A stretch of 29,960 nucleotides of DNA, from NCBI GenBank assembly GCA_023391275.1, contig JAEWBE010000124.1:1-29960 (forward strand), read 5' to 3'. Below are positions 15,902 through 23,754 of the stretch, in pieces. The notes beneath the pieces are model-generated. The model searched no databases and was not told the origin of the DNA. It saw only the letters and a program-made list of their open reading frames with translations. The stretch is from Bacillota bacterium. GTDB lineage: Bacteria; Bacillota; Clostridia; Oscillospirales; Acutalibacteraceae. A program made the position numbers and the translations under genes. How positions within the stretch are numbered: the first letter of the stretch is position 1; the number at the start of each line of letters is the position of its first letter.

Positions 15902-15930
15902 ATTATATCATCTTCATTTCAGGATAACAA
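15902..15930 (-). promoter_or_regulatory. Promoter of the flippase gene
   Basis: On the minus strand: TTGTTA (complement of 15925-15930), 17 bases, TATAAT (complement of 15902-15907), about 45 bases before the start codon. It is nearly the same as the promoter proposed for the O-antigen-ligase-like gene. Confidence 0.75.
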
Positions 15931-15948
15931 GAATTTATTACGGCCCCG

Positions 15949-16000
15949 AAAAAAGGCCGCAGCGCCACAGAAGTTCCTGCAAACTCTGTGGCGCTGCGGC
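15949..16000 (-). terminator. Strong intrinsic terminator of the ECF S-component operon
   Basis: A perfect 16-bp GC-rich stem (15956-15971 with 15985-16000) is followed on the minus strand by a T-run (complement of A 15949-15954). It lies 25 bases after the stop codon at 16025. Confidence 0.92.
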
Positions 16001-16024
16001 GGCTGTCGACAAACAGTCTAATAT

Positions 16025-16600
16025 TTAATTATGGATTTTACCACGAATGTGATTTTTCCCCAGTGCTTTTCGAATTGCAATAAAGAGCGGGATGGCAATC
16101 ACATCCGCAATGACCGCGTTGGTCAGGCTCGCGCTTCCTTTGGTGATCAGAATCGTTCGAACGGCCCCGGCGGCATTCCCCAGAAGCACCGCTTCGATGT
16201 AGGATTTGCTCAGATACAATACGCAATAGGTAAGCGAACCGGAAACAGCCGCAATAATCAGCCGTTTGAGCTTTTTAGCGCTTTTATCCCCGCCGTAGGC
16301 AATCAGGCCGCACACAAAGGCCATCAAAAACTTGAATACGAGGGTAAACGGAGCGCTGGAAGCCCATCCGCCGATTAAATCGAAAATAAAGGAACCAATT
16401 CCGGCGGCGGCGCCTCCGTACACAGGGCCAAGCAGCAAGCCCGAAAGGATGCAAAACACATTGCCAAGCCCGATCATGGTTCTGTCCCCCAAAACCGGAA
16501 TTGGAACGTTCAGATAGGTTCCCACCAAGACCAGCGCACCCATTAAACCGGTGAGCGCAACGTTTACCGTTGTATTTTGTCTGTTGGAATTTAATTGCAT
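16025..16600 (-). CDS. ECF transporter S component (substrate-binding membrane subunit)
   Basis: This is a 191-residue integral membrane protein with about six hydrophobic helices and short loops, the size and layout of ECF-type vitamin transporter S components. The first helix, VALTGLMGALVLVGTYLNVP, followed by GNVFCILSGLLLGPVYGGAAAGIGSFIFDL, matches the S-component pattern in which helix 1 contacts the T subunit. S components bind one vitamin or precursor and use a shared EcfA/EcfA'/EcfT module, which is absent here, so this is a group II system. ATG 16600 is preceded by GGAGAAAAGGG. Adjacent to a second S component and divergent from a MocR regulator, it may be a pyridoxine-family transporter; the substrate is inference. 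Confidence 0.85.
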   Translation of the reverse strand: MQLNSNRQNTTVNVALTGLMGALVLVGTYLNVPIPVLGDRTMIGLGNVFCILSGLLLGPVYGGAAAGIGSFIFDLIGGWASSAPFTLVFKFLMAFVCGLIAYGGDKSAKKLKRLIIAAVSGSLTYCVLYLSKSYIEAVLLGNAAGAVRTILITKGSASLTNAVIADVIAIPLFIAIRKALGKNHIRGKIHN

Positions 16601-16684
16601 GATAAACCCTTTTCTCCGTGCGGTCACAAAATTTAAGGAACAACCGGTTTTTGCACGGGAATACCGACTGCCGCCTAAAAACAA

Positions 16685-17212
16685 TCAGTTATATAATACG
16701 CTGATCCGATTTTTCATATTCAGCCGGTCAAGCGCATTGCCGACCAAAAGGTAGATTCCGGCGCTCGCCCCCGCCTGAATCAGGTTCGCGGGCAGCTCCG
16801 CCAGCGGCGAAATAAAACTATGATAAAGTATAGCTTCCGTCAAATAGTAGCCTGCCATGCAAATAATTCCGGCGAAGATTGCCGCCGCAATATTCCTCTT
16901 TGAAACAATTTTTTTGCCAGCCGAAGAGAAACACAGCACCATCGCCGATTTGATGAGAAGCGTGGGCAGGGCGTACACCACGCTCCCGGTGAGCGCGTCG
17001 GACAGCGCCTCCCCGATGCCCGCCGCAGCAACGGCAAACGGAGCGGGCAAAATACTTGCCGCAAGGTACAGGAAAGAATCACCCAGATGAATGTATCCGC
17101 CGGTAGCCGGTGTGGGGATATGTAGAATATAAGCGGTAACAAGGAAAATCAGTGCGGCGAAAAGAGCCGTCAGGACATAAAGCTTCGTGGATTTACTCTG
17201 TTTTGTACTCAT
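16685..17212 (-). CDS. ECF transporter S component, TIGR04002-like
   Basis: This is a 175-residue membrane protein with five to six hydrophobic helices. The sequence LYVLTALFAALIFLVTAYI followed by GGYIHLGDSFLYLAAS and a P-x-P-FAVAAAGIGEALSDALTG block matches the TIGR04002 family of ECF S components, in which the GGYIHLGD loop is conserved. ATG 17212 is used because GGAG (complement of 17221-17224) lies 8 bases upstream; a TTG further up overlaps that site. The next S-component gene begins 84 bases downstream with no terminator in between, so the two are probably co-transcribed. The gene is divergent from the MocR-type regulator with about 120 bases between starts. Substrate unknown; a B6 vitamer is plausible from context. 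Confidence 0.85.
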   Translation of the reverse strand: MSTKQSKSTKLYVLTALFAALIFLVTAYILHIPTPATGGYIHLGDSFLYLAASILPAPFAVAAAGIGEALSDALTGSVVYALPTLLIKSAMVLCFSSAGKKIVSKRNIAAAIFAGIICMAGYYLTEAILYHSFISPLAELPANLIQAGASAGIYLLVGNALDRLNMKNRISVLYN

Positions 17213-17230
17213 TTTTTTAACTCCAGACAA

Positions 17231-17258
17231 TTGATTTACTTTAAAGCTGTGCTATAAT
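17231..17258 (+). promoter_or_regulatory. Extended -10 promoter of the MocR-type regulator gene
   Basis: TTGATT (17231-17236), 16 bases, TATAAT (17253-17258) with an upstream TGC giving an extended -10. Start codon at 17333. Confidence 0.75.
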
Positions 17259-17267
17259 ATTAGCGTA

Positions 17268-17319
17268 AAACTGCATTTATTAAAATATACAGTTTATAAA
17301 AATATAATCAGTACAGTTA
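17268..17319. promoter_or_regulatory. Candidate MocR operator: three CAGTT half-sites
   Basis: AAACTGCAT (17268-17276) is an inverted copy of TATACAGTTT (17286-17295), and GTACAGTTA (17311-17319) is a direct copy of the latter, 24 bases on. The cluster lies just downstream of the regulator promoter and in the region from which the divergent S-component operon must start. MocR/PdxR proteins are known to bind repeated half-sites in such divergent regions. Binding is inferred. Confidence 0.5.
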
Positions 17320-17332
17320 GGTGGAGGATTTT

Positions 17333-18712
17333 ATGACTTACGATTATATCCTGTTGGATTTCAGCTCCCGCACCCCGCTGTATCAGCAGCTTTATCTGGA
17401 AATAAAATTTGCAATTGAAGCCGGCCACCTTGCGAAGGGGGACAAGCTGCCGTCCATCCGCAAGCTTGCACAGGACTTAGGCCTGAGCTGCACCACGGTG
17501 GAAGCGGCGTATCAGCAGTTGTGCGTGGAGGGTTATCTGACCGCACGCCCGCAGAAGGGATATTTTGTACTGACGGCGCCCAAAAGCGGTTCCGCAAAGC
17601 AAAAACCGCCCAAAATCAATGCCCCCGCCGCGGTCAGAACGAAAATCCGCTACAATTTTGGAAGCGACTATGTGGACGGCGCAAACATTGACATTAAAAT
17701 CTGGCGGCGGCATATTCGCGATGTGTTGAACCGGCAGGACGTGATTGCTTCTTATGGGGAACATCAGGGGGAACAGGAACTGCGGGAGGCTCTTTCAGCT
17801 TACAGCTATGGCGTGCGCGGAGTAGTAGCAACGCCGGAGCAGATTGTAATCGGAGCAGGCACACAGCCGCTGCTGTCCATCCTTTGCGGACTGCTGAACG
17901 GCCCGGACAGCCGGGTTGCCATGGAAGAACCCGGGTTTTTACAGGCGGAGCAGATTTTTGCGGACTGCGGAATGAAAGTGCTGCATCTGCCGGTTGACGA
18001 AAGCGGAATCAGTATGGAGGCTCTGCACACCTGCGGCGCAAAGCGTGTGTTTGTCAGCCCATCCAACCGTGTGCAAACCGGCGCGAGCATCCCGATGAAC
18101 CGGCGGTTTGAGCTTTTGGATTGGGCGAAGGAAAGCGGGGGCATAATCATAGAGGATGATTATAACGGAGAACTGCGCTACAACGCACGCCCCATTCCCG
18201 CGATGCAGGGAATGGACGGCGGCGGGAACGTGGTGTACCTGGGCTCGTTTTCCAAACTGCTGCTGCCGTCCGTGCGCATCGGCTACATGGTGCTGCCGCC
18301 CCGGCTTCTGGAACGTTACCGCGCCCGCGCGAGCCGGTACAACCAGACTGCTTCCAAAGTGGAGCAGTTGGCGCTGAGCCGCTATGTAAAAGAGGGACAG
18401 CTGGAACGCCATTTAAGGCGTCTGAGGAAGCTGTACGCAGCGAAGAGCTCCGTTCTGATGGAAGCGCTGGAAAAAACATTTGGGAACAAAGTCAGCCTTG
18501 TTTTGCAGGAGACCCCGCTGTGTCTGATCCTGACCGTAAAAACAGAAAGGACCTGCGAGGAGCTTTGCTCCCTGGCTGCCCGGCAGGGCGTGAGGATTAT
18601 GCCTGTGAAAAAGGACGGCGAGCCAAAAGTAATGCTTGGCTTTGCGGGGATTCCGCTGGAAGATATCCAAGCGGCGGTTGCCTGCCTGGAAAACGCGTGG
18701 CTTAATGTTTAG
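17333..18712 (+). CDS. MocR/PdxR-family transcriptional regulator (GntR HTH + aminotransferase-like domain)
   Basis: This 459-residue protein has two parts. Residues about 12-80 form a GntR winged helix-turn-helix (PLYQQLYLEIKFAIEAG, KLPSIRKLAQDLGLSCTTVE, GYLTARPQKGYFV). Residues about 110-459 are a fold-type I aminotransferase domain that binds pyridoxal phosphate. Asp275 lies in EDDYNGELRY, and the Schiff-base lysine is Lys308 in YLGSFSKLLLPSVRIGY. The PLP site appears intact, so the protein can probably sense PLP. ATG 17333 is chosen with GGAGG (17323-17327) 5 bases upstream; a GTG at 17321 overlaps that site. MocR proteins include PdxR (B6 synthesis or salvage), GabR and others. The divergent ECF S components favour a PdxR-like role, but this is not proven. 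Confidence 0.88.
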   Translation: MTYDYILLDFSSRTPLYQQLYLEIKFAIEAGHLAKGDKLPSIRKLAQDLGLSCTTVEAAYQQLCVEGYLTARPQKGYFVLTAPKSGSAKQKPPKINAPAAVRTKIRYNFGSDYVDGANIDIKIWRRHIRDVLNRQDVIASYGEHQGEQELREALSAYSYGVRGVVATPEQIVIGAGTQPLLSILCGLLNGPDSRVAMEEPGFLQAEQIFADCGMKVLHLPVDESGISMEALHTCGAKRVFVSPSNRVQTGASIPMNRRFELLDWAKESGGIIIEDDYNGELRYNARPIPAMQGMDGGGNVVYLGSFSKLLLPSVRIGYMVLPPRLLERYRARASRYNQTASKVEQLALSRYVKEGQLERHLRRLRKLYAAKSSVLMEALEKTFGNKVSLVLQETPLCLILTVKTERTCEELCSLAARQGVRIMPVKKDGEPKVMLGFAGIPLEDIQAAVACLENAWLNV

Positions 18713-18781
18713 GCAACTCATGCCGCGATTATACCTGAAAAACTTCATTATTAACCCATTCCCAATTCTGAACGGATAATA

Positions 18782-18810
18782 TTGTTATTTCCCATTTAAA
18801 GTAGTAAAAT
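18782..18810 (+). promoter_or_regulatory. Candidate pepT promoter
   Basis: TTGTTA (18782-18787), 17 bases, TAAAAT (18805-18810), about 35 bases upstream of the start codon. Confidence 0.6.
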
Positions 18811-18845
18811 AAATCTTACATTTTATTGATAGGGGATTAAAGATT

Positions 18846-20063
18846 ATGAGAGCTTATGAGAGACTTTTAAAATACGCGGCTTTTGACACCACCTCCGACG
18901 ACGCGGCGGATGAATCCGTTTGCCCCAGCACTGAAAAGCAAAAGGTTCTTGCGCTTGCGCTGGTCGAGGAAATGAAAAATCTGGGTATAACGGATGCGCA
19001 CATGGACCGGTACGGCTATGTTTACGGCACGCTGCCCGCGAACTGCGACGAAAAAGTTCCGGTCATCGGCCTGATTGCCCACATGGATACCAGTTCCTCC
19101 GCAAGCGGCGCAAATATTCACCCGCGAATCGTTGAAAATTACGACGGCGGCGACATTCTGCTGAATGAAGCAAGAAATATTATAATGAGCCCGAGAAAAT
19201 TTGAAAGCCTGGCCGATTATAAAGGAAAAGACCTGATTGTAACCGACGGCACCACGCTGCTTGGCGCCGACGACAAGGCCGGCGTGGCGGAAATTCTGAC
19301 CGCCGTCGAAAGGCTGAACAGCAGCAATGTAAAGCATGGCAAAATTCCGATTGCGTTCACTCCCGATGAAGAAATCGGACGCGGCGCAGACCGATTCGAC
19401 GTGGAACAGTTCGGCGCGCAGTTCGCCTACACGGTGGACGGCGGCAAGCTGGGTGGAATTGAATATGAAAACTTTAACGCGGCTTCCGCCATGATAACAG
19501 TGAACGGAGTAAATATTCACCCCGGCAGCGCAAAAAACAAAATGAAAAACGCGCTGCTCATGGGCATGGAATTTAACTCCATGCTTCCGCCGCAGGAAAT
19601 TCCCGCCTGTACCGAGGGCTATGAAGGCTTCCATCATCTTTCCCGCATGGAGGGGGACGAGGAAAAGGCCACCCTGCGGTACATTATCCGCGACCACGAC
19701 AGGGACAAATTCGAAGAGAAAAAAGCATATTTTGAAAAAGTTGCCGCTTTTCTGAATGAAAAATACGGAGCAAACACCATCGAAATGCAGCTCCGCGATT
19801 CGTACTACAATATGAAAGAGAAAATTGAGCCCCATCTTTTCCTGATTGACCGGGCAAAAAAGGCAATGAAGGATGCAGGCGTGGAACCGGAAATTGTTGC
19901 CATCCGCGGCGGCACCGACGGCGCGCGACTTTCATTCATGGGTCTTCCCTGCCCCAACCTTTCGACCGGCGGACACAATTTTCACGGCAGGTTCGAGTAT
20001 ATTCCGGTCCAGTCAATGGACAGTATGGTGGAAGTGCTGATAAATATTGCGACGGCACAATGA
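18846..20063 (+). CDS. pepT: Peptidase T (tripeptide aminopeptidase, M20 family)
   Basis: This 405-residue cytosolic dizinc peptidase removes the N-terminal residue from tripeptides. Length and motifs fit PepT: AHMDTS with His79 and Asp81, the bridging Asp142 in GADDKAG, the catalytic Glu175 and metal ligand Glu176 in TPDEEIGRG, Asp in TVDGGKLG, and the C-terminal metal-site histidine in GGHNFHGRFE (about 375-384). The dimerisation or lid domain sits between about residues 205 and 315. ATG 18846 has AGGGGA about 9 bases upstream. It carries its own promoter and is not obviously tied to the tRNA-synthesis operon downstream, which starts from a separate promoter at 20149-20177. Confidence 0.96.
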   Translation: MRAYERLLKYAAFDTTSDDAADESVCPSTEKQKVLALALVEEMKNLGITDAHMDRYGYVYGTLPANCDEKVPVIGLIAHMDTSSSASGANIHPRIVENYDGGDILLNEARNIIMSPRKFESLADYKGKDLIVTDGTTLLGADDKAGVAEILTAVERLNSSNVKHGKIPIAFTPDEEIGRGADRFDVEQFGAQFAYTVDGGKLGGIEYENFNAASAMITVNGVNIHPGSAKNKMKNALLMGMEFNSMLPPQEIPACTEGYEGFHHLSRMEGDEEKATLRYIIRDHDRDKFEEKKAYFEKVAAFLNEKYGANTIEMQLRDSYYNMKEKIEPHLFLIDRAKKAMKDAGVEPEIVAIRGGTDGARLSFMGLPCPNLSTGGHNFHGRFEYIPVQSMDSMVEVLINIATAQ

Positions 20064-20148
20064 TTTGGTATCGCAATTATTGCCGAAATATGATATAGTA
20101 AAGTGATAAAGTAAATGACCGGCAGCCCGCGTCATCCGCGGGGCTCGG

Positions 20149-20177
20149 TTGAAACGCCATACATTTTATGGTATAAT
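20149..20177 (+). promoter_or_regulatory. Promoter of the aspS-gatCAB operon
   Basis: TTGAAA (20149-20154), 17 bases, TATAAT (20172-20177), with TGG making an extended -10. The implied leader is only about 40 nt, too short for a T-box. Confidence 0.85.
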
Positions 20178-20221
20178 TACACTTTATAATAAAGAAAGCA
20201 ATTAAAGGGGATTAACGGAAA

Positions 20222-21973
20222 ATGATATGTGTCAATCAATACCGCACGCATTTGTGCGGCGAAGTCAGCGAAAATGACATTGGCAAAGCGGTACGCGTGG
20301 CAGGCTGGGTCGAAAACATCCGCGACCATGGCGGTATAAAATTCATCGACCTGCGCGACCATTACGGCGTAGTCCAGATTGTGGTGTATGACGATAATCT
20401 GCTGAACAATGTTACAAAAGAATGCACCGTTACCGCTTCCGGCACTGTGGTGCTTCGCGACGAGGATACCATTAATCCCAAAATAAATACCGGTACCGTG
20501 GAAGTAAAAGTGACCGCTCTGACTGTTTTGGGCAAGGCGCTTTCCAACCTTCCGTTTGAAGTGGATTCGTCCCGGGACACCAAGGAAGAGGTGCGCCTGA
20601 AATACCGCTACCTTGATCTGCGGAATCCAAAAGTTCACCAGAACATTATTCTGCGCGCGCAGATTCTTTCTTTTCTGCGTCAAAAAATGACCGACATGGG
20701 GTTTTTGGAGATTCAGACTCCGATTCTTTCCGCTTCCTCCCCGGAGGGCGCGCGCGATTATCTGATCCCAAGCCGTAAGCATGCGGGTAAATTTTACGCC
20801 CTGCCGCAGGCTCCGCAGCAATTTAAACAGCTTTTAATGGTTTCCGGCTTTGACCGCTATTTTCAGATTGCGCCGTGCTTCCGCGACGAAGACGCGCGCG
20901 CCGACCGTTCCCCGGGCGAATTCTATCAGCTTGACTTTGAAATGGCGTTTGCTACACAGGAGGATGTGTTCGCTGTTGCGGAAGAAGTGCTGAGTGAAAC
21001 CTTTGCGAAATTCTCCGATAAAGAAGTTTCCAAAGCGCCGTTTGTACGCATTCCATACACGGAATCCATGCTGAAATACGGAACGGACAAACCGGATTTA
21101 CGCAACCCGCTTGAGATCATTGATATCACCGACATTTTTGAAAATACAGCCTTCACCCCGTTCAAAAATAAGACCATCCGCGCCATCAGCGTGCCAGGCT
21201 GCGCTGGCCAGCCGAAAAGCTTTTTTGAAGCTATGCTTAAATTTGCGGAGGAAATCGGTATGAAAGGCCTCGGCTACATCAGCGTAACCGAAGCCGGCGA
21301 ATACAAAGGCCCGATTAATAAATACCTGCCCGACGAAAAGCGGGAGGAATTAATCCGCCGCGCGGATTTAAAGCCGGGCTGTGTGATCTTCTTTATTGCG
21401 GATGACAAAGAAACTGCGCCGAAGCTCGCCGGGCAAATCCGTACCGAGCTTGGCAAAAGGCTCGATTTAATTGACAACAATGCTTACCGGATGTGCTTTA
21501 TTGTTGATTTTCCAATGTATGAAATCGACGAGGAAACCGGAAATTATATCTTTACCCACAACCCGTTCTCTATGCCGCAGGGCGGAATGGACGCGCTGCT
21601 GAATAAAAAACCTGAGGAAATTCTGGCTTACCAGTATGACATTGTCTGCAACGGTGTGGAGCTTTCCTCCGGTGCGGTAAGGAACCATGATAATGAAATT
21701 ATGGTGAAGGCATTTGAAATCGCAGGCTACTCCGAGCAGGATATAAAAACAAAATTCACGTCCCTCTACAATGCATTTAAATTCGGTGCTCCGCCCCATG
21801 CCGGAATGGCTCCGGGCGTGGACCGCATGATTATGCTGCTGACCGGGGAAGAAAATATTCGGGAGGTCATCGCGTTCCCCATGAACTCCAATGCGCAGGA
21901 CGTGCTGATGGGCGCGCCGAACGAGGTAAGCGAGCAGCAGCTGCGTGAAGTTCACATTAAGCTGAGAAAATAG
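20222..21973 (+). CDS. aspS: Aspartyl-tRNA synthetase, bacterial type, possibly non-discriminating
   Basis: This 583-residue class IIb synthetase charges tRNA(Asp), and possibly tRNA(Asn), with aspartate. The N-terminal OB-fold anticodon domain (about 1-110) contains VAGWVENIRDHGG. Then come LKYRYLDLRNP, the motif 2 region with FRDEDARADRS (about residues 220-230), a bacterial GAD insertion at about 290-420, and motif 3 GMAPGVDRMIMLL (about 525-538). The residue after the RD of the OB-fold loop is His36; discriminating enzymes such as E. coli AspRS have Leu there, and non-discriminating ones can have His. Together with gatCAB immediately downstream, this suggests a mischarging enzyme that makes Asp-tRNA(Asn) for the amidotransferase. 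Gap to gatC is 23 bases. Confidence 0.95.
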   Translation: MICVNQYRTHLCGEVSENDIGKAVRVAGWVENIRDHGGIKFIDLRDHYGVVQIVVYDDNLLNNVTKECTVTASGTVVLRDEDTINPKINTGTVEVKVTALTVLGKALSNLPFEVDSSRDTKEEVRLKYRYLDLRNPKVHQNIILRAQILSFLRQKMTDMGFLEIQTPILSASSPEGARDYLIPSRKHAGKFYALPQAPQQFKQLLMVSGFDRYFQIAPCFRDEDARADRSPGEFYQLDFEMAFATQEDVFAVAEEVLSETFAKFSDKEVSKAPFVRIPYTESMLKYGTDKPDLRNPLEIIDITDIFENTAFTPFKNKTIRAISVPGCAGQPKSFFEAMLKFAEEIGMKGLGYISVTEAGEYKGPINKYLPDEKREELIRRADLKPGCVIFFIADDKETAPKLAGQIRTELGKRLDLIDNNAYRMCFIVDFPMYEIDEETGNYIFTHNPFSMPQGGMDALLNKKPEEILAYQYDIVCNGVELSSGAVRNHDNEIMVKAFEIAGYSEQDIKTKFTSLYNAFKFGAPPHAGMAPGVDRMIMLLTGEENIREVIAFPMNSNAQDVLMGAPNEVSEQQLREVHIKLRK

Positions 21974-21996
21974 ACCCGTTAGAAGGAGGGCTTCCA

Positions 21997-22275
21997 ATGG
22001 TAACCCATGAGGAAATATTAAAAATCGCCAAACTGGCCAAGCTTTCGGTAAGCGCCGACGAATTGGTACAACTGACAAAGGATATGAGCGAGATTATCGG
22101 CTTCGCCGACACTATCAACGCCGTCAGTTCCGATGCCTCCGACTTTGACAATATCAATAACCTTTCCAATGTATTTCGGGAAGATGTTGTGGTTCCCTCC
22201 TTTGACAGGGAAGAAATTCTGAAAAACGCGCCCAACCAGGAAGATGGCTATTTTCTGGTGAAAAAGCGCGCGTAG
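21997..22275 (+). CDS. gatC: Asp-tRNA(Asn)/Glu-tRNA(Gln) amidotransferase subunit C
   Basis: This 92-residue protein is the usual length for GatC, the small subunit that wraps around GatA and stabilises the GatCAB complex. The N-terminus VTHEEILKIAKLAKLSVS followed by LTKDMSEIIGFADTINAV is the classical GatC helix pair. The C-terminal half has LSNVFREDVVVPSFDREEIL and ends with GYFLVKKRA, where most GatC end in FxVPK-like sequences. AGAAGGAGG precedes ATG 21997, and only 9 bases separate it from gatA, so it is part of the aspS-gatCAB transcription unit. Confidence 0.95.
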   Translation: MVTHEEILKIAKLAKLSVSADELVQLTKDMSEIIGFADTINAVSSDASDFDNINNLSNVFREDVVVPSFDREEILKNAPNQEDGYFLVKKRA

Positions 22276-22284
22276 GAGGCGGCT

Positions 22285-23754
22285 ATGGAACATTACGGTA
22301 GAATTAAAAAATTAAGCGAACAAATGGCTTCCAGGCAGATCAGCTGTCTGGAGCTTACCAGAAGCTATATTGACGCAATGGAAAGCGAAAATGAAAAGCT
22401 GAACGCCTATGTCAATTTCACTACAGACCTTGCGGTGGAAACAGCAAAGCGCGTCGACCGGAAAATTGCTTCCGGCGAACCCCTGCTGCCGCTTGAAGGC
22501 ATTCCTATGACGCTGAAGGACAATCTTTCCACAAAGGGCATTGAAACCACCTGCTGTTCCAAAATTCTGAAGGGATACGTGCCGATTTACAATGCGACTG
22601 TTTGGGAGATTCTTCAAAACCAGAACGCCGTGCTTTTGGGCAAAACAAATATGGATGAGTTCGCGATGGGCTCCTCCTGTGAAACGTCCTGTTTCGGCGG
22701 CGCGCTCAATCCGCATGATTTCTCCCGTGTGGCAGGCGGAAGTTCCGGCGGAGTTGCTTCGGCCGTCGGCGGAAACCTTGCCGTTTACGGACTTGGCTCA
22801 GACACGGGCGGTTCTATCCGCCAGCCCGCCAGCTTTTGCGGCCTGTTTGGTTTAAAACCCACCTACGGCGCGGTCTCGCGTTATGGGTTGATTGCGTATG
22901 CCTCCAGCTTTGATCAGATCGGGCCCATCACCACTACCGTGGAAGACGCGGCGCTTGTGTATGACGCGATTTCCGTCTACGATGAAAAAGACTCAACTTC
23001 ACGCGGCAAAGCGGCCGCCCCGGCAAGTAAAAGCCTGAACAAAAGCATCCGGGGCATGAAGATCGGCATTGCAAAAGAATATTTTGATGGAATCCGCGGG
23101 GATGTCAATGACGCGCTTCAAAAGGCGATCAAGGTGTACGAATCGCTCGGCGCGGAGATTGTTTATTTTGATATGCCTTCTTTAAAATACAGCCTGTCGG
23201 TTTACTATATTCTGGCCTGCGCGGAGGCTTCCTCCAACCTTGGCCGATACGACGGTATCCGCTACGGCCACAAAACCGAACATTACGCCGACCGCGACGA
23301 GATGGTCAGCAAGACGCGTAGCGAAGGCTTTGGCGATGAGGTAAAACGCAGAATTTTACTGGGCACCTATGTATTAAGCGCCGGTTATTATGACGCGTAT
23401 TACAAAAAGGCGCAAAATCTGCGCGGCACATTGGTAAAAGCCTTTCAGGACGCTTTTACGAAATGTGATATCATTTTAGCCCCGACCGTGCCGATGACCG
23501 CGTTTCCGCTGAATTTTACCGCGCAGGACGCGGTGGAAACCTACCTGACCGATATCTGCACCGTTCCGGTGAATATTGCAGGGCTGCCGGGCGTTTCAGT
23601 TCCATGCGGCTTTGATGCTTCCGGGCTACCGATTGGCATGCAGCTCATTGGCAACAGCTTTTGTGAAGCGACGATTCTGAACGCCGCGCACCTGTACGAA
23701 ACGGCGACATGGGAAACTACGCATCGTACCGCGGACATGGGGGTTAAGCTATGA
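22285..23754 (+). CDS. gatA: Asp-tRNA(Asn)/Glu-tRNA(Gln) amidotransferase subunit A (amidase)
   Basis: This 489-residue amidase-signature protein is the glutaminase of GatCAB: it releases ammonia from glutamine, which is channelled to GatB. The Ser-cisSer-Lys triad is complete: Lys78 in PMTLKDN, Ser153 in GGSSGG, and Ser177 in SDTGGSIRQPA. The positions agree closely with known GatA structures (Lys79/Ser154/Ser178 in the staphylococcal enzyme, recalled from the literature). The block GLFGLKPTYGAVSRYGLIAY and the C-terminal GLPGVSVPCGFD are also typical. A Shine-Dalgarno GGAGGC is placed before ATG 22285, and the stop codon overlaps the gatB start by 4 bases, which gives coupled translation of the two large subunits. 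Confidence 0.97.
   Translation: MEHYGRIKKLSEQMASRQISCLELTRSYIDAMESENEKLNAYVNFTTDLAVETAKRVDRKIASGEPLLPLEGIPMTLKDNLSTKGIETTCCSKILKGYVPIYNATVWEILQNQNAVLLGKTNMDEFAMGSSCETSCFGGALNPHDFSRVAGGSSGGVASAVGGNLAVYGLGSDTGGSIRQPASFCGLFGLKPTYGAVSRYGLIAYASSFDQIGPITTTVEDAALVYDAISVYDEKDSTSRGKAAAPASKSLNKSIRGMKIGIAKEYFDGIRGDVNDALQKAIKVYESLGAEIVYFDMPSLKYSLSVYYILACAEASSNLGRYDGIRYGHKTEHYADRDEMVSKTRSEGFGDEVKRRILLGTYVLSAGYYDAYYKKAQNLRGTLVKAFQDAFTKCDIILAPTVPMTAFPLNFTAQDAVETYLTDICTVPVNIAGLPGVSVPCGFDASGLPIGMQLIGNSFCEATILNAAHLYETATWETTHRTADMGVKL

Noticed and set aside
18867..19835. 322-codon open frame on the minus strand opposite pepT
   Set aside because: It is the antisense of a clearly conserved peptidase gene. It has no ribosome binding site, and its product shows no recognisable domain.
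20119..20148. GC-rich hairpin before aspS as terminator or T-box
   Set aside because: It lies upstream of the aspS promoter, has no T-run, and there is no T-box sequence or room for a specifier stem.
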